From Acidocella sp. (lineage in GTDB: Bacteria > Pseudomonadota > Alphaproteobacteria > Acetobacterales > Acetobacteraceae): a DNA stretch of 64,000 nt. Of the stretch, positions 1 through 9,786 are shown one piece after another. Under the pieces are notes generated by a model. It worked only from the letters and a program-made list of their open reading frames with translations. It did not search any database and had not been told where the DNA came from. The stretch covers positions 26,262 to 90,261 of the forward strand of contig JAQNCT010000003.1 in NCBI GenBank assembly GCA_029077825.1, written 5' to 3'. The position numbers were made by a program, and so were the translations under genes. The first letter of the stretch is position 1; each line of letters starts with the position of its first letter.

Positions 1-1
1 T

Positions 2-157
2 GGCATTGCAGCACTGTTGTTGCCGGCGGCGTTGTTGCTGCGGCAGATTTTGTTGCTGGATATCAACAACCCTGAATTATGCTTAAAGTTATTTAAGTCA
101 AACCGGGAGGTTGGGCTGGCCGTCGCAGCGGCGATATTGATCGGTCAGGTGTTCTGA
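2..157 (+). CDS. ubiA: 4-hydroxybenzoate polyprenyltransferase, C-terminal end (partial)
   Basis: Only the last 51 residues are inside the window; the gene is cut by the left edge. The reading frame ends at the TGA at 155-157. The visible part has a hydrophobic helix, then DINNPELCLKLFKSNREVG, then a last helix. This resembles the end of alphaproteobacterial UbiA, where the D-x-x-x-P-x-x-C-L-x-L-F-x-S-N-R motif precedes the final membrane segment. UbiA attaches the polyprenyl tail to 4-hydroxybenzoate in ubiquinone synthesis at the inner membrane. A coq9 homologue lies 5 kb downstream. The assignment rests on this short tail and is well supported but not complete. Confidence 0.75.
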   Translation, partial: GIAALLLPAALLLRQILLLDINNPELCLKLFKSNREVGLAVAAAILIGQVF

Positions 158-196
158 TCCCCCGGGTTGGTGCCCGAGGGATCAAATAGCGGCAGG

Positions 197-733
197 TTAG
201 AGTTTCTTTTTACCGGGCTTGCCGGCGTGGTCTTGGAATAACTTATCGGCGATTTTCTGCTGGGCCTCAGGGAAGGTCGCGTAGAGAGCGCTGAAAGCGT
301 CACTAAGTTTTTTGACACCGTCAGCATGGGCCTGCGCGAGAGAAGCGTAGGATTGCATGTTTTCCGGCGCGGTCAGGGTGGCGATGTCAGCGCGGCTGTG
401 GAAAGCGGCGTCCATCTGGATGGCGTTTTCGCGCATGACTTGGGCGAATTGCTTCCAGGCTGGTTCCTCGGTGGCGGTGATTTTTAATTGTGCGTGTAGT
501 GTATTGATATGTTGGTCAACCTTGGCGGCCGCGGCTTTCGAAAATGCCGGGGTGGTTGCGGCTGTAGCGGCGGGTGCTGCCATGGGCGTCATCGGGGCCG
601 CGGGCGTTACGGATGGGCTGGTTGGGGCACTCATCGGTGTGGCTTGGGCGAATGCCGCCATGGGGATGAAAGACGCCGGTAGCGCGAGGGCGGCCACGCT
701 GGCGGCAACGCGAACGAATGCTGTTGGTTTCAT
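197..733 (-). CDS. Secreted Spy/CpxP-like (LTXXQ family) protein
   Basis: A 178-residue protein. A signal peptide (about residues 1-29, ending AAFAQA) is followed by a low-complexity Ala/Pro/Met/Thr linker to about residue 63. An all-helical domain (about 65-165) follows, then a Lys-rich tail (GKKKL). The helical part, with LKITATEEPAWKQFAQVM and a second helix with a Phe-x-x-Leu-Tyr pattern, fits the LTXXQ/CpxP-Spy group of periplasmic chaperones. Those proteins bind unfolded envelope proteins or respond to metal stress. It is the last of three minus-strand genes for small exported proteins. The family call is from general pattern; a specific ligand cannot be read from the sequence. Confidence 0.65.
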   Translation of the reverse strand: MKPTAFVRVAASVAALALPASFIPMAAFAQATPMSAPTSPSVTPAAPMTPMAAPAATAATTPAFSKAAAAKVDQHINTLHAQLKITATEEPAWKQFAQVMRENAIQMDAAFHSRADIATLTAPENMQSYASLAQAHADGVKKLSDAFSALYATFPEAQQKIADKLFQDHAGKPGKKKL

Positions 734-772
734 CAGGTGTCTCCGTTAAATTTTTTAAGCTGTAAGGCGTTG

Positions 773-1102
773 TTAATCATCATCGCCTGACCGGTAGGGT
801 GCATAATAAACCGGTGGTGGGGGGGCGTAATAAGCCGGTGGTGGCGGGGCGTAATAAACCGGCGGCGGTGGCGCGTAATATTGTTGCTGTTGCGACACGA
901 TAGCGCCGCCGAGCAGCGCACCGATACCGATGCCAAGCAGAGCGCCGCCGACCGCATCACCACCGCCACCGCCACCGCGATAATCGCCGCGATCGCCGCC
1001 ATAATAATGATGGTCATCAGCGTGGGCGGCCAGTGGGGCCAGAGAGATGGCGGCGGCAAAGACCGCTGTGGTGATAAATTTGAAGTTGTTGGCGATGCTC
1101 AT
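773..1102 (-). CDS. Secreted glycine-zipper protein with YYAPPPP repeats
   Basis: I prefer the ATG at 1102, nine codons inside the ORF-track entry, because AAAGGA lies just upstream of it. The product has a signal peptide (about residues 1-29, ending AAHAD), a His/Tyr/Gly/Asp-rich stretch, a glycine-zipper segment (GGALLGIGIGALLGGAIV), and then three near-identical YYAPPPP(V/A) units before an acidic end (GDDD). Glycine-zipper segments usually insert in or lie against a membrane; Tyr/Pro repeats are common in envelope proteins. No enzymatic motif is seen. The function is unknown; an exported envelope protein is as far as the sequence goes. Confidence 0.6.
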   Translation of the reverse strand: MSIANNFKFITTAVFAAAISLAPLAAHADDHHYYGGDRGDYRGGGGGGDAVGGALLGIGIGALLGGAIVSQQQQYYAPPPPVYYAPPPPAYYAPPPPVYYAPYRSGDDD

Positions 1103-1232
1103 GGGTTCCGTCCTTTCGAGAAGAGACAAATCAGGCGTGCCAAGTTTTATAGCGCTGGATTTTGTTGAAATCGCGGCGGCGAATTGTCAGGATTTAGCCG
1201 CCGAGATCACAAGCTGGTGATTATTTCGGGCT

Positions 1233-1448
1233 TTAGTGCGTAACCCCACCCGCGACAGCGCCAACGCCGGCGCCAATGGCGGCACCAGCCAAAACCGGGC
1301 CGCCGACAACGGCGGTGATGGCTGCACCGCCAACCGCGCCAATAGCACCACCGGAGAGCATGCGCTGCTGCTGGTGGTTCATATGGTCACAGCCGGCCAA
1401 AGATACGGCACAAAGTGCTACAACGATTAAACGAGGATATGCAGACAT
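1233..1448 (-). CDS. Small glycine-zipper lipoprotein
   Basis: A 71-residue protein with a typical lipoprotein signal: a positive start, a hydrophobic stretch and the lipobox VSLAGC, so Cys19-20 would be lipidated. The mature part is short, with Gln/His residues followed by a long glycine zipper (GGAIGAVGGAAI...GAAIGAGVGAVAGG). This resembles the small osmotically inducible or glycine-zipper lipoproteins of the proteobacterial envelope. It lies in the same direction as the two secreted-protein genes at 197-1102, with about 130 bp before the next one, so a shared promoter is possible but not shown. Confidence 0.7.
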   Translation of the reverse strand: MSAYPRLIVVALCAVSLAGCDHMNHQQQRMLSGGAIGAVGGAAITAVVGGPVLAGAAIGAGVGAVAGGVTH

Positions 1449-1611
1449 GACCTAATTCCTTTATTGATGACGTACATTGCGGAATAATTGTCATATGGGG
1501 GTGTGTCGGGGAAACCCCAAGTTTATTACGAAATTTTACGGTTTTGGAGAGGTGAAATCCTGGATGCCCCACCGCTTACGCCGGAAACGGCGCTGCGGCA
1601 CCCTGGAGATT

Positions 1612-3155
<1,544 letters not shown>

Positions 3156-3572
3156 ATGACATCATTAAAATCAGCAGCTTTGGCTGCAATGTTTGCTTTT
3201 GGCGTTGCTGCCCCGGCGTTTGCGCAGTCTGCAATGTCCCCCATGTCTGCACCAACGTCTGCACCAATGGCAGCTCCGGCCGCTTCAACCGCAGCACCAG
3301 CCGCAGCTGCCACAACCTCAGCCATGAAGCCGACCAAGACAAAGAAGACCAAGGCTGAGAATACCGCTGCAACAACCAAGACCACAGTCGGGCGTTTCAA
3401 GACCGAAGCTGAAGCCAAGGCAAGCTGCCCGATGGACAGCGTTGTGTGGGCCAGCTCCAAGAGCAAGGCTTACCATGTGTCCACCTCCAAGCTGTATGGC
3501 AAAACCAAGTCCGGCGCTTATGAGTGCCAGAAGACCGCTGATGCGGCTGGTTACCACGCTGCCAAGAACTAA
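3156..3572 (+). CDS. Secreted Ala/Pro/Lys-rich protein with conserved C-terminal domain
   Basis: A 138-residue protein with a clear signal peptide (about residues 1-23, ending AAPAFA). An Ala/Pro/Ser/Met-rich stretch and a basic linker (KPTKTKKTKAEN) lead to a compact C-terminal domain of about 55 residues. That domain (DSVVWASSKSKAYHVS, then YGKTKSGAYECQ, then A-G-Y-H) resembles a short module seen at the end of many small exported proteobacterial proteins: V-V-W-x-(N/S)-x-x-S-x-x-Y-H followed by Y-G-x-T-K-x-G. The two cysteines in it could pair in the periplasm. Function unknown. The gene has AGGAGAG ahead of its ATG. Confidence 0.7.
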   Translation: MTSLKSAALAAMFAFGVAAPAFAQSAMSPMSAPTSAPMAAPAASTAAPAAAATTSAMKPTKTKKTKAENTAATTKTTVGRFKTEAEAKASCPMDSVVWASSKSKAYHVSTSKLYGKTKSGAYECQKTADAAGYHAAKN

Positions 3573-3688
3573 CATTTGACCGGCATTGTTGGGTGGCGAA
3601 AGCTGCCCAACAACTGCGGGTATGATGGCTTGCCTGACAAATTTAAGTGACCACGGGCTGATGATAAGTTTCACCAGGAGAGAAAACG

Positions 3689-4051
3689 ATGGGTTTATTT
3701 GACGGCGTAGCGGGGATTATTTCGGGCGCCATGGCAGGCGGCAATACCGGCCAGGTGTCTGACATGCTGATGGGGGCTCTCTCGGAGCATGGTATCAGCG
3801 ATGTTGGCGGGTTGGTATCAAAGTTTCAGAGTGCCGGGTTGGGTGAGCATGCCGCCTCCTGGGTTGGCAATGGCAGCAATATGCCGATTGACGCGAGCTC
3901 AGTTGAGCAGGCGCTCGGCAGCCATGTGGTGGCCTCGATTGCGGCAAAGCTGGGGGTTGACCCGGCGATGGCGAGCCAGTTGTTGGCGCAGCATCTGCCG
4001 GCGGTGGTTAGCCACATGACCCCCGATGGCCAAGTGCCGGACGCTTCCTGA
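3689..4051 (+). CDS. YidB family protein (DUF937)
   Basis: A 120-residue protein starting MGLFDGVAGIISGAM with AGGAGAG upstream. The body has the YidB pattern: a Gly-rich start, GGLVSKFQSAGLGEHAASWVGNGSN, then helices ending AQHLPAVVSHMTPDGQVP. YidB proteins are small, probably soluble, and have no agreed role. The gene stands alone and is followed by a strong hairpin terminator. Confidence 0.85.
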   Translation: MGLFDGVAGIISGAMAGGNTGQVSDMLMGALSEHGISDVGGLVSKFQSAGLGEHAASWVGNGSNMPIDASSVEQALGSHVVASIAAKLGVDPAMASQLLAQHLPAVVSHMTPDGQVPDAS

Positions 4052-4070
4052 GAGGCTTTAGACGTGACGT

Positions 4071-4097
4071 AAAAGGCGCCCACCAGGCGCCTTTTTT
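4071..4097 (+). terminator. Rho-independent terminator after yidB
   Basis: AAAAGGCGCC and GGCGCCTTTT pair over a CACCA loop, followed by more T residues. It sits 20 bp after the yidB stop codon. Confidence 0.85.
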
Positions 4098-4127
4098 ATG
4101 GCTGGTGGCACAGCCGAGGGCCGCGAC

Positions 4128-4152
4128 AAAAAAGCGCCACGAGGGCGCTTTT
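4128..4152 (-). terminator. Rho-independent terminator after rpsU
   Basis: AAAAGCGCC and GGCGCTTTT pair over a 5-nt loop. Read on the minus strand the hairpin is followed by a T run. It lies 48 bp downstream of the rpsU stop. Confidence 0.8.
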
Positions 4153-4199
4153 AGAAAACTAAAAATGGCTTAAACGACGCGGGCTTAGAAAGCGAAGAT

Positions 4200-4403
4200 T
4201 TAGAAGCCTTCGCGCTCAATGCGTTTACGCTCCATTTTGCGGGCGCGACGAACTGCTTCGGCGGCCTCACGGGCGCGGCGTTCGCACGGCTTTTCATAGT
4301 GCCGGCGCAGTTTCATTTCGCGGAAAACACCCTCACGCTGGAGTTTCTTTTTGAGCGCCTTGAGGGCTTGATCGACGTTATTGTCGCGAACGAGAACTTG
4401 CAC
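4200..4403 (-). CDS. rpsU: 30S ribosomal protein S21
   Basis: A 67-residue basic protein: [20 protein letters not shown], then [21 protein letters not shown], then a long Arg/Lys-rich helix. This is S21, a small-subunit protein near the mRNA exit and anti-Shine-Dalgarno region. The ORF-track entry (122 aa) starts far upstream and is wrong. The family always starts within a residue of QVLVRDNN, which places the start at the GTG at 4401-4403. The nearest AGGAG is about 11 nt upstream of it, a long spacer. Alphaproteobacterial S21 is often longer at the C-terminus than enterobacterial S21, as here. Confidence 0.92.
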   Translation of the reverse strand: MQVLVRDNNVDQALKALKKKLQREGVFREMKLRRHYEKPCERRAREAAEAVRRARKMERKRIEREGF

Positions 4404-4535
4404 TTGGCAGACAACTCCTGAAACCGAAAAAACAGAAAGACGCCGCAGCAAGATTGCCGCGATCGCCGGATTTTGAGGTCTATAGCACAAAAAACGCTCT
4501 CGCCAAATCATTTCTGAGGGGGCATCTATGCAGGC

Positions 4536-5099
4536 ATGGCGATCCTCAAAATAGCCCGGATGGGGCACCCGGTTTTACTCACCCGCGCTGCGCATGTGGC
4601 TGACCCAACGGCGGCTGAAATTGCGCAACTCATTGAAAACATGACGGAAACTCTGGAGGATGCCGGCGGGGTAGGGCTGGCGGCACCGCAGGTGCATGTC
4701 AGCCTGCGGTTGTTTATTTATAAAGTGCCGGGCGAGCGGGCGGGGGTTGAGGGCGCCGAGGTGCCGCTCCGTGCTGTGATCAACCCGCTGATTACGCCGC
4801 TCTCACCCGAGGTGACGATGGGGTGGGAGGGGTGTTTATCGATCCCCGGCTTGCGGGCGGCGGTGCCGCGTTTTGAGCGGATCCGCCTCACCGGGCTGGA
4901 TGCCGCAGGTGCTGCGATTGACCATGAGCTATCGGGCTTTCATGCGCGAGTGGTACAGCATGAGGCAGACCATCTGGATGGGATATTATATCCGATGCGG
5001 ATGCATGATTTCAGGTATTTTGGGTTTCAAGAGGAAACCGTGAAATATGATTTTCCGTTGCCGAAAATCGAGTTGCAGCAGGAGCAAGGCCATGAGTGA
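4536..5099 (+). CDS. def: Peptide deformylase
   Basis: A 187-residue protein with all three deformylase motifs: GVGLAAPQ (motif 1), EGCLSIPG with the metal-ligand Cys (motif 2), and QHEADHLDG with the HExxH pair (motif 3). It removes the formyl group from the initiator methionine of new proteins. In motif 1-2 it is a type I enzyme. The last codons overlap the coq9 gene by 8 bp, so the two are probably translated from one message. It is divergent from rpsU. Confidence 0.95.
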   Translation: MAILKIARMGHPVLLTRAAHVADPTAAEIAQLIENMTETLEDAGGVGLAAPQVHVSLRLFIYKVPGERAGVEGAEVPLRAVINPLITPLSPEVTMGWEGCLSIPGLRAAVPRFERIRLTGLDAAGAAIDHELSGFHARVVQHEADHLDGILYPMRMHDFRYFGFQEETVKYDFPLPKIELQQEQGHE

Positions 5100-5703
5100 G
5101 GACGCGAAGCGTGACGAGTTGGTGGAGGCGCTGCTGGCGCAGGTGCCGTTTGACGGTTGGACCAGCCAGGCTTTGCGCCACGCCCTGATCAGCATGGGAG
5201 AGCCGGCGGATGATGGGCCGATCTATTTTCCCGGTGGTGCGGGAGAGATGATCTCGGCGTTCTGCGCCTTGGCCGACGAGCGGATGGTTGCCGCGGCCCA
5301 AGCAGCGGATTTGGCGGCTTACCGGGTGCCGGCCAGGGTGCGGGCGATCATCGCGCTGCGGTTTGAACAAAACCGGCCGCATAAGGAAGCGATCCGGCGG
5401 GCGATGTCATGGCTGGCGGTGCCGACGCATCTGCCGCTGGCGGTGAAACTGACGGCCGATACGGTGGATGCTGTCTGGCATGCGGCGGGGGACACTTCGG
5501 CGGATTTCAACTGGTACACCAAGCGCGGCCTGCTGGCGGCGATTTACACGCCCACATTGCTGTATTGGCTACGCGACCAATCTGACGAGGATGCGCAGAG
5601 CCTGGCGTTTCTGGACCGGCGGTTGGCGGGAACGGGGCGGATAACCAAACTGCGGCGCAAGATCGAGGGCGGGCTGCGGGGGCTGGCGCCGAAGCGGGCT
5701 TGA
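5092..5703 (+). CDS. COQ9 family ubiquinone-biosynthesis protein
   Basis: I place the start at the ATG at 5092, giving MSEDAKRDE. It has AGGAG just upstream and overlaps def; the ORF-track start is 15 codons earlier without support. The 203-residue product has the COQ9 arrangement: an N-terminal TetR-like helical bundle (DELVEALLAQVPFDGWTSQALRHA), R-V-R-A-I-I-A-L-R, and the lipid-binding C-terminal half with NWYTKRGLLAAIYTPTLLYWL. COQ9 binds lipid and helps COQ7-type hydroxylation in ubiquinone synthesis. A ubiA gene is at the left edge of the window. Confidence 0.88.
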   Translation: MSEDAKRDELVEALLAQVPFDGWTSQALRHALISMGEPADDGPIYFPGGAGEMISAFCALADERMVAAAQAADLAAYRVPARVRAIIALRFEQNRPHKEAIRRAMSWLAVPTHLPLAVKLTADTVDAVWHAAGDTSADFNWYTKRGLLAAIYTPTLLYWLRDQSDEDAQSLAFLDRRLAGTGRITKLRRKIEGGLRGLAPKRA

Positions 5704-5723
5704 GAGGCCGCTGCGGCGTGCGG

Positions 5724-6134
5724 TTATTTCAGCAGCCCTAGCCGTGGGATATCGATGGCGGGGCAGCGGTTTATGACAACTTCCAAGCCAGCGGCGCGGG
5801 CGGTTTCAGCGGCTTCCTCATTGATCACGCCCAATTGCATCCAGATGGTTTTGGCACCCAGGCGGATGGCATCGGCCACCGGAGCGGCAACTTCGGCGCT
5901 GTTACGGAACAAATCGACCATCTCGAGCGGTGTTGCGTCATCCAGGCTGGCCACCACAAGGCGGCCCAGGATGCTCTGGCCGGCGAGGCCGGGGTTGACC
6001 GGGGTGACGTCATAACCTTGGGATAGCAGGAATTGCATGACCTCGTAGGACGGGCGCGAGGGTTTGTTGGAGGCGCCGACCAGGGCGATCCGCCTGGTGG
6101 TGGTAAGGATGCGGGTTAAATCATGGTCGGTCAT
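5724..6134 (-). CDS. CoA-binding protein (YccU-like)
   Basis: A 136-residue Rossmann-type protein. The N-terminal RIALVGASNKPSRPSYEVMQFL is the nucleotide loop of the CoA_binding_2 family. The middle (YDVTPVNPGLAGQSILGR) and the end (VINRCPAIDIPRLGL) also match it. Homologues bind CoA and resemble the N-terminal part of succinyl-CoA synthetase alpha, but lack the catalytic domain. The physiological role is not known. It converges with coq9 and is divergent from the GH17 gene. Confidence 0.88.
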   Translation of the reverse strand: MTDHDLTRILTTTRRIALVGASNKPSRPSYEVMQFLLSQGYDVTPVNPGLAGQSILGRLVVASLDDATPLEMVDLFRNSAEVAAPVADAIRLGAKTIWMQLGVINEEAAETARAAGLEVVINRCPAIDIPRLGLLK

Positions 6135-6190
6135 GTGATCTTCCTTACAACTGCCTTCCTTTAAGTCTCGGGGCCGGTTACAGCCAATCC

Positions 6191-7789
6191 ATGAAAAAGG
6201 GTATTTTTGGTTGCGTGGTGTTGAGCCTGCTGGGCTTTGTGATGTGGAGCATGCCCAATAAGCCGCAGGGTGGGGATGTAACCATGCCGGCTGGCAAGTT
6301 CAATTCCGTATCGTATGCGCCGTACCGGGCCGGGCAGTCACCTTTGGATAAAACGGTCCCGACCGGGGCGCAGGTGGCGCAGGATTTGGCGCTGGTGGCA
6401 ACGCAAGCGGATGGGATCCGAACCTATTCCTCCAGCGAAGGCAATTACGATATCGGCGCACTGGCCAAGCAGGCCGGGCTGAAAGTTTCGGTTGGGATCT
6501 GGCTAGGTGGTGACGTGCGGCATAATGCCAAAGAAATGGCCGCTGGGATTGCCGAGGCTAACGCGCACCCCAATACCGTCACGCGGGTGATTGTGGGCAA
6601 TGAGGTGCTGCTGCGGCGGGATCTTTCAGTGGATGATCTGATCAAGGACATTGATTACGTGAAGTCGCAGGTGAAGCAGCCGATTGCGTATGCCGACGTG
6701 ACAGATTTCTGGCGGCAGTTTCCGCAGGTGGCGTCGCATGTGGATGTGGTGATGATTCATGTTCTACCGTACTGGGAAGATACGCCGCTGAATGTGGATA
6801 AGGCGATTGCCGCGCTTAAAACCACCATTGAGGGTTTTAAATATATGTATCCGGGCAAAACCATCGCCATTGGGGAAACCGGCTGGCCAAGCCGCGGGCG
6901 CTGGCGGGCGGATGCCGCACCATCCAGGGTAAATGAGGCGGTGTATTTGCGGAAGTTTGTGACGCTGGCTGACCAGGAGCACGTGGATTATAATTTGATC
7001 GAAGCGTTCGATCAGGATTGGAAATTCGAGGACGAGGGCGTGGCCGGTGCCAATTGGGGTATATGGAATGCCGCGCGTGCGCCGAAATTTCCGTTGAATG
7101 GCGGGGTGGTCGAGCATCCGCACTGGCCTTGGTACGCAGCGCTTGGCGCGATTTGCGGTAGTTTGCTGTTTGCCAGTGTGGGGTTTAGGAATTTGCGGCT
7201 GGCGGTACCCTCATTTGCGTTAGGCAATGCGTATGCGATTGCCTGCGCGGGTACGCTGCCGATGCTGTATGATGACTGGCAGGTTGTTGATGCGGTGGTG
7301 AATCTGGCTTTGCAGGCCGCCTTTGCGCTGATGATCATTCGCCGGGCTGATGCGATTTTGGCGGGTAAGATGTTGCCGCCGCGGGTAAGTGCTGGTGCAA
7401 CCTTGGCGGCGTTGCGGCGTGGGCGGCTGTTATTTAACTATGATTCGTTCAGCTTTTTATTCCTGGTCAGTGCTGCGATTTTTCAGATGATGCTGGTATT
7501 GCCGCCAGATTTTGGGCGCTACCGGGAGGCGCCATTGGCGGTGTTTATCATTCCGGTGCTGGGCGCGTTGTTGCGGTTTTGGACCAAGGACAAACCGAAA
7601 AACCTGACATGGGAGGATATTCTGGCGGCCAATGTGCTGGCCCTGGCGGCGATTGCGAGCGCGGTGATTGAGGGTGGGAATAATTTGGATTTCATCACCT
7701 GGAGCATGGCGGCTTTGGCGATGGCCGCACCGATAATTTTGGCAACCGAGGGCAAGCGCGGCGGGCGTAAAGTGAAGCGGCAAAAGTAG
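6191..7789 (+). CDS. Membrane-anchored glycoside hydrolase family 17 protein
   Basis: A 532-residue protein with an N-terminal membrane anchor (residues about 4-20) and a GH17 barrel (about 35-310): RTYSS, VSVGIWLGG, VGNEVLLR (acid/base Glu) and TIAIGETGWPS (nucleophile Glu). From about 313 to 520 there are six or more membrane helices with short loops. Soluble GH17 enzymes cut beta-1,3-glucans. In bacteria, membrane-bound GH17 domains occur in cyclic beta-glucan (NdvB-type) systems as glucanosyltransferases. Here the domain order is catalytic barrel outside, multi-span region at the end. No glucan synthase is nearby. Catalytic class is well supported, the substrate is inference. Confidence 0.85.
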   Translation: MKKGIFGCVVLSLLGFVMWSMPNKPQGGDVTMPAGKFNSVSYAPYRAGQSPLDKTVPTGAQVAQDLALVATQADGIRTYSSSEGNYDIGALAKQAGLKVSVGIWLGGDVRHNAKEMAAGIAEANAHPNTVTRVIVGNEVLLRRDLSVDDLIKDIDYVKSQVKQPIAYADVTDFWRQFPQVASHVDVVMIHVLPYWEDTPLNVDKAIAALKTTIEGFKYMYPGKTIAIGETGWPSRGRWRADAAPSRVNEAVYLRKFVTLADQEHVDYNLIEAFDQDWKFEDEGVAGANWGIWNAARAPKFPLNGGVVEHPHWPWYAALGAICGSLLFASVGFRNLRLAVPSFALGNAYAIACAGTLPMLYDDWQVVDAVVNLALQAAFALMIIRRADAILAGKMLPPRVSAGATLAALRRGRLLFNYDSFSFLFLVSAAIFQMMLVLPPDFGRYREAPLAVFIIPVLGALLRFWTKDKPKNLTWEDILAANVLALAAIASAVIEGGNNLDFITWSMAALAMAAPIILATEGKRGGRKVKRQK

Positions 7790-7807
7790 ATTTTCGCGCC
7801 CGCTGTT

Positions 7808-7849
7808 TGCGCTTGTGTGTCTGCGCTTGCGTGTCAGCACTTGCGTGTT
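7808..7849. repeat. Three tandem 14-nt repeats
   Basis: Three adjacent 14-nt units close to TGCGCTTGCGTGTC (7808-7821, 7822-7835, 7836-7849) lie just after the GH17 gene. The second matches the first in 13 of 14 positions, the third is more diverged. No coding frame uses them. Confidence 0.7.
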
Positions 7850-7862
7850 CGCGCTTTACGTC

Positions 7863-7882
7863 AGTCCCGCGCAGGCGGGACT
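7863..7882. repeat. Palindromic repeat unit (AGTCCCGC type)
   Basis: AGTCCCGC and GCGGGACT pair around GCAG, between the convergent GH17 and bactofilin genes. The same architecture, with the same GCAG loop, recurs at 63844-63863. Related palindromes fill 10544-10837. It may also stop transcription from either side. Confidence 0.7.
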
Positions 7883-7954
7883 CTGTTGTTTGGCCGGTCG
7901 CTCGCAACGGTGGTAACACGCGCCATTGCGTGTATCACCGCCGGATGTGAGGTT

Positions 7955-8644
7955 TTACTTACCGTGTGTGCCTTCGCCAAGGACGAAGACGTCCTGGGCG
8001 GCGGGGGCGGGGGCCGGGTTGTTGAGCATTTCGATGCGGCCGGTGATTTGGCCGCCATCTTCCACTTGCAGGCGACGGCAACGCGCGACTCCCAGCACGC
8101 GGCCGGTGGCGCGCACGACCAGTGTGTTGCGGGCGGTCAACGTGCCGTCCACAGTGCCGGCGACTTCGGCTTCATCAACCTCAACCTCGCCTTTGAAGAC
8201 GCCGCCCTGGGTGATGATCAGCTCGATCAGCCCGTTGATCATGGTGGCTTCCATGGTGCCTTCAACCACCAGACGTTCGGCCTCCTGGACGGTGCCCTGC
8301 ACGCTGATGCCGCGGCCTACAACGAGAGTGCGGCGGTCGGATGGCTCGGCGTAGGGGGCGGGTGCTGCGGCGGTAGGGGGAGCCGGGATGTGGGCGGGCC
8401 GCATTGGCGCGTTAGGGGGCATGGGCGGGGCAAACGGGGAACGGGCCATTGAGGTCTCCTGAGGAACGGCGGTGGGTGGAACGGTCATGCGCATTGCGGC
8501 GCTGGGTTGGTCATCAAGCGGGTGGCGAAGAAACTCCGGTGGTGGTGGGTTGCCCAGAAAATCAGGCTGTTCCTGCGGCGCAGGCGACTGGGGCAGAGCG
8601 ATCACTTCGGGTTTAGCGTCATTTGCTTTACGAAAAATTGACAC
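7955..8644 (-). CDS. Bactofilin (polymer-forming cytoskeletal protein)
   Basis: I choose the GTG at 8642-8644 (VSIFRKAND) with GGAGG a few bases upstream. The ORF-track entry runs 200 codons further into sequence with no protein-like character. The 229-residue product has a short amphipathic start, a Pro/Ala-rich linker to about residue 105, and a bactofilin core (about 105-205) of beta-helix repeats: VVGRGISVQGTVQEAERLVVEG, then GVFKGEVEVDEAEVAGTVDG, ending GRIEML. Bactofilins polymerise without nucleotide at the membrane and position cell-wall or stalk enzymes. The GH17 gene converges on it. Confidence 0.88.
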   Translation of the reverse strand: MSIFRKANDAKPEVIALPQSPAPQEQPDFLGNPPPPEFLRHPLDDQPSAAMRMTVPPTAVPQETSMARSPFAPPMPPNAPMRPAHIPAPPTAAAPAPYAEPSDRRTLVVGRGISVQGTVQEAERLVVEGTMEATMINGLIELIITQGGVFKGEVEVDEAEVAGTVDGTLTARNTLVVRATGRVLGVARCRRLQVEDGGQITGRIEMLNNPAPAPAAQDVFVLGEGTHGK

Positions 8645-8805
8645 GTGGCCTCCGGCATTGATGACGAGTTGATAAGCAGAGTCTGTGGCTAGCACGCGGG
8701 TTCGTGCCGGAACAATGCTGAGTTTGGTGAAAATACGGACATGGTGGTAGGCGCGAACCATGCGCGTGCGATGGCACAAGCTGGACCCATGCAATGGAGA
8801 GTAAG

Positions 8806-9786
8806 ATGTCAGTGGTGCGTTTTGATATGACCGGGATTGGCAATGCGATCGTGGATTTGCTGGTGCGCACCGATGATGCGTTCCTCTCACACCATGACAT
8901 GCCCAAAGGTGGGATGACGCTGATTGATGCCGATACCGCCACCAGGCTGACCGGGCTGATGGTGGGCGGGCAGACGGCGGCGGGAGGTTCAGTTGCGAAT
9001 TCCTGCGCGGTGGCGGCGTCCCTGGGGGCGCATGTGGCGTTTTTGGGCAAGGTGGCGGCGGATGATATGGGTGCTGCGTTTGCCGCTGGTTTGGCTGAAA
9101 TTGGGGTGCATTACCCAACCAAGCCGCTGCATAATGACGCGCCGACGGCGCGGTGTTTGATTTTTGTAACCCCGGATGGGCAGCGTACCATGAACACTTA
9201 TTTAGGTGCGGGTGGCGAGTTTTCGCTGGGGGATTTGGATGCAACCGTGATTGCGGAGTCCGCGATTACCTATCTTGAAGGCTATTTGTTTGACCCGCCG
9301 GCGGCGCAGGCGGCGTTTGCGGAGGCCGCCAAAATTGCCCGGTCGGCGGGGCGGCTGACAGCATTGTCATTATCAGACCCGTTTTGCGTGGACCGGCATC
9401 GGGATGGGTTCCGGCGGTTGATCAAGCAGGGCGTGGATATTTTATTCGCCAATGAGGCCGAAATTTGTAGCCTGTACGAATGCAATGAGTTTGCAGATGC
9501 CAAGGCGTTGGTGGCGGCGGATGTGAAGCTGGCGGTGCTGACCCGCTCTGAGGCCGGGAGCGTGATCGTGCAGGATGTAAACGTGACCGAAATCGAGGCG
9601 GCGCCGACCAATGTGGTGGATACCACCGGGGCTGGCGATGCTTATGCGGCGGGGTTCATGACCGCTTATGCGCAAGGGCGCTCCGTGCATGAGGCAGGTA
9701 AACTGGGGGCGAAGGCGGCGGCTTTGGCGATCAGCCAGATTGGGGCGCGGCCATCAAGGGAGATGCTGCGAGGCCTAGTGGGGTGA
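8806..9786 (+). CDS. PfkB family carbohydrate/adenosine kinase
   Basis: I take the ATG at 8806 (MSVVRFDMTGIGNAIVD) because GGAG lies 5-8 nt upstream; the ORF-track ATG is four codons earlier. The 326-residue product is a ribokinase-fold kinase: GIGNAIVDLL at the start, GGSVANS, and the catalytic loop NVVDTTGAGDAYAAGF with the base Asp. The pattern is close to adenosine kinases of alphaproteobacteria, which make AMP from adenosine. The substrate is not proven by sequence. The stop codon overlaps the GTG of the TauE gene, so the two are translationally coupled. Confidence 0.85.
   Translation: MSVVRFDMTGIGNAIVDLLVRTDDAFLSHHDMPKGGMTLIDADTATRLTGLMVGGQTAAGGSVANSCAVAASLGAHVAFLGKVAADDMGAAFAAGLAEIGVHYPTKPLHNDAPTARCLIFVTPDGQRTMNTYLGAGGEFSLGDLDATVIAESAITYLEGYLFDPPAAQAAFAEAAKIARSAGRLTALSLSDPFCVDRHRDGFRRLIKQGVDILFANEAEICSLYECNEFADAKALVAADVKLAVLTRSEAGSVIVQDVNVTEIEAAPTNVVDTTGAGDAYAAGFMTAYAQGRSVHEAGKLGAKAAALAISQIGARPSREMLRGLVG

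Noticed and set aside
7817-8452. 211-residue plus-strand ORF over the bactofilin gene
   Set aside because: Antisense shadow of the bactofilin gene; no family resemblance.
8645-9244. 200-residue N-terminal extension of the bactofilin ORF
   Set aside because: It is antisense to the kinase gene, is Pro/His/Arg rich without fold, and the GTG at 8644 has a good SD.
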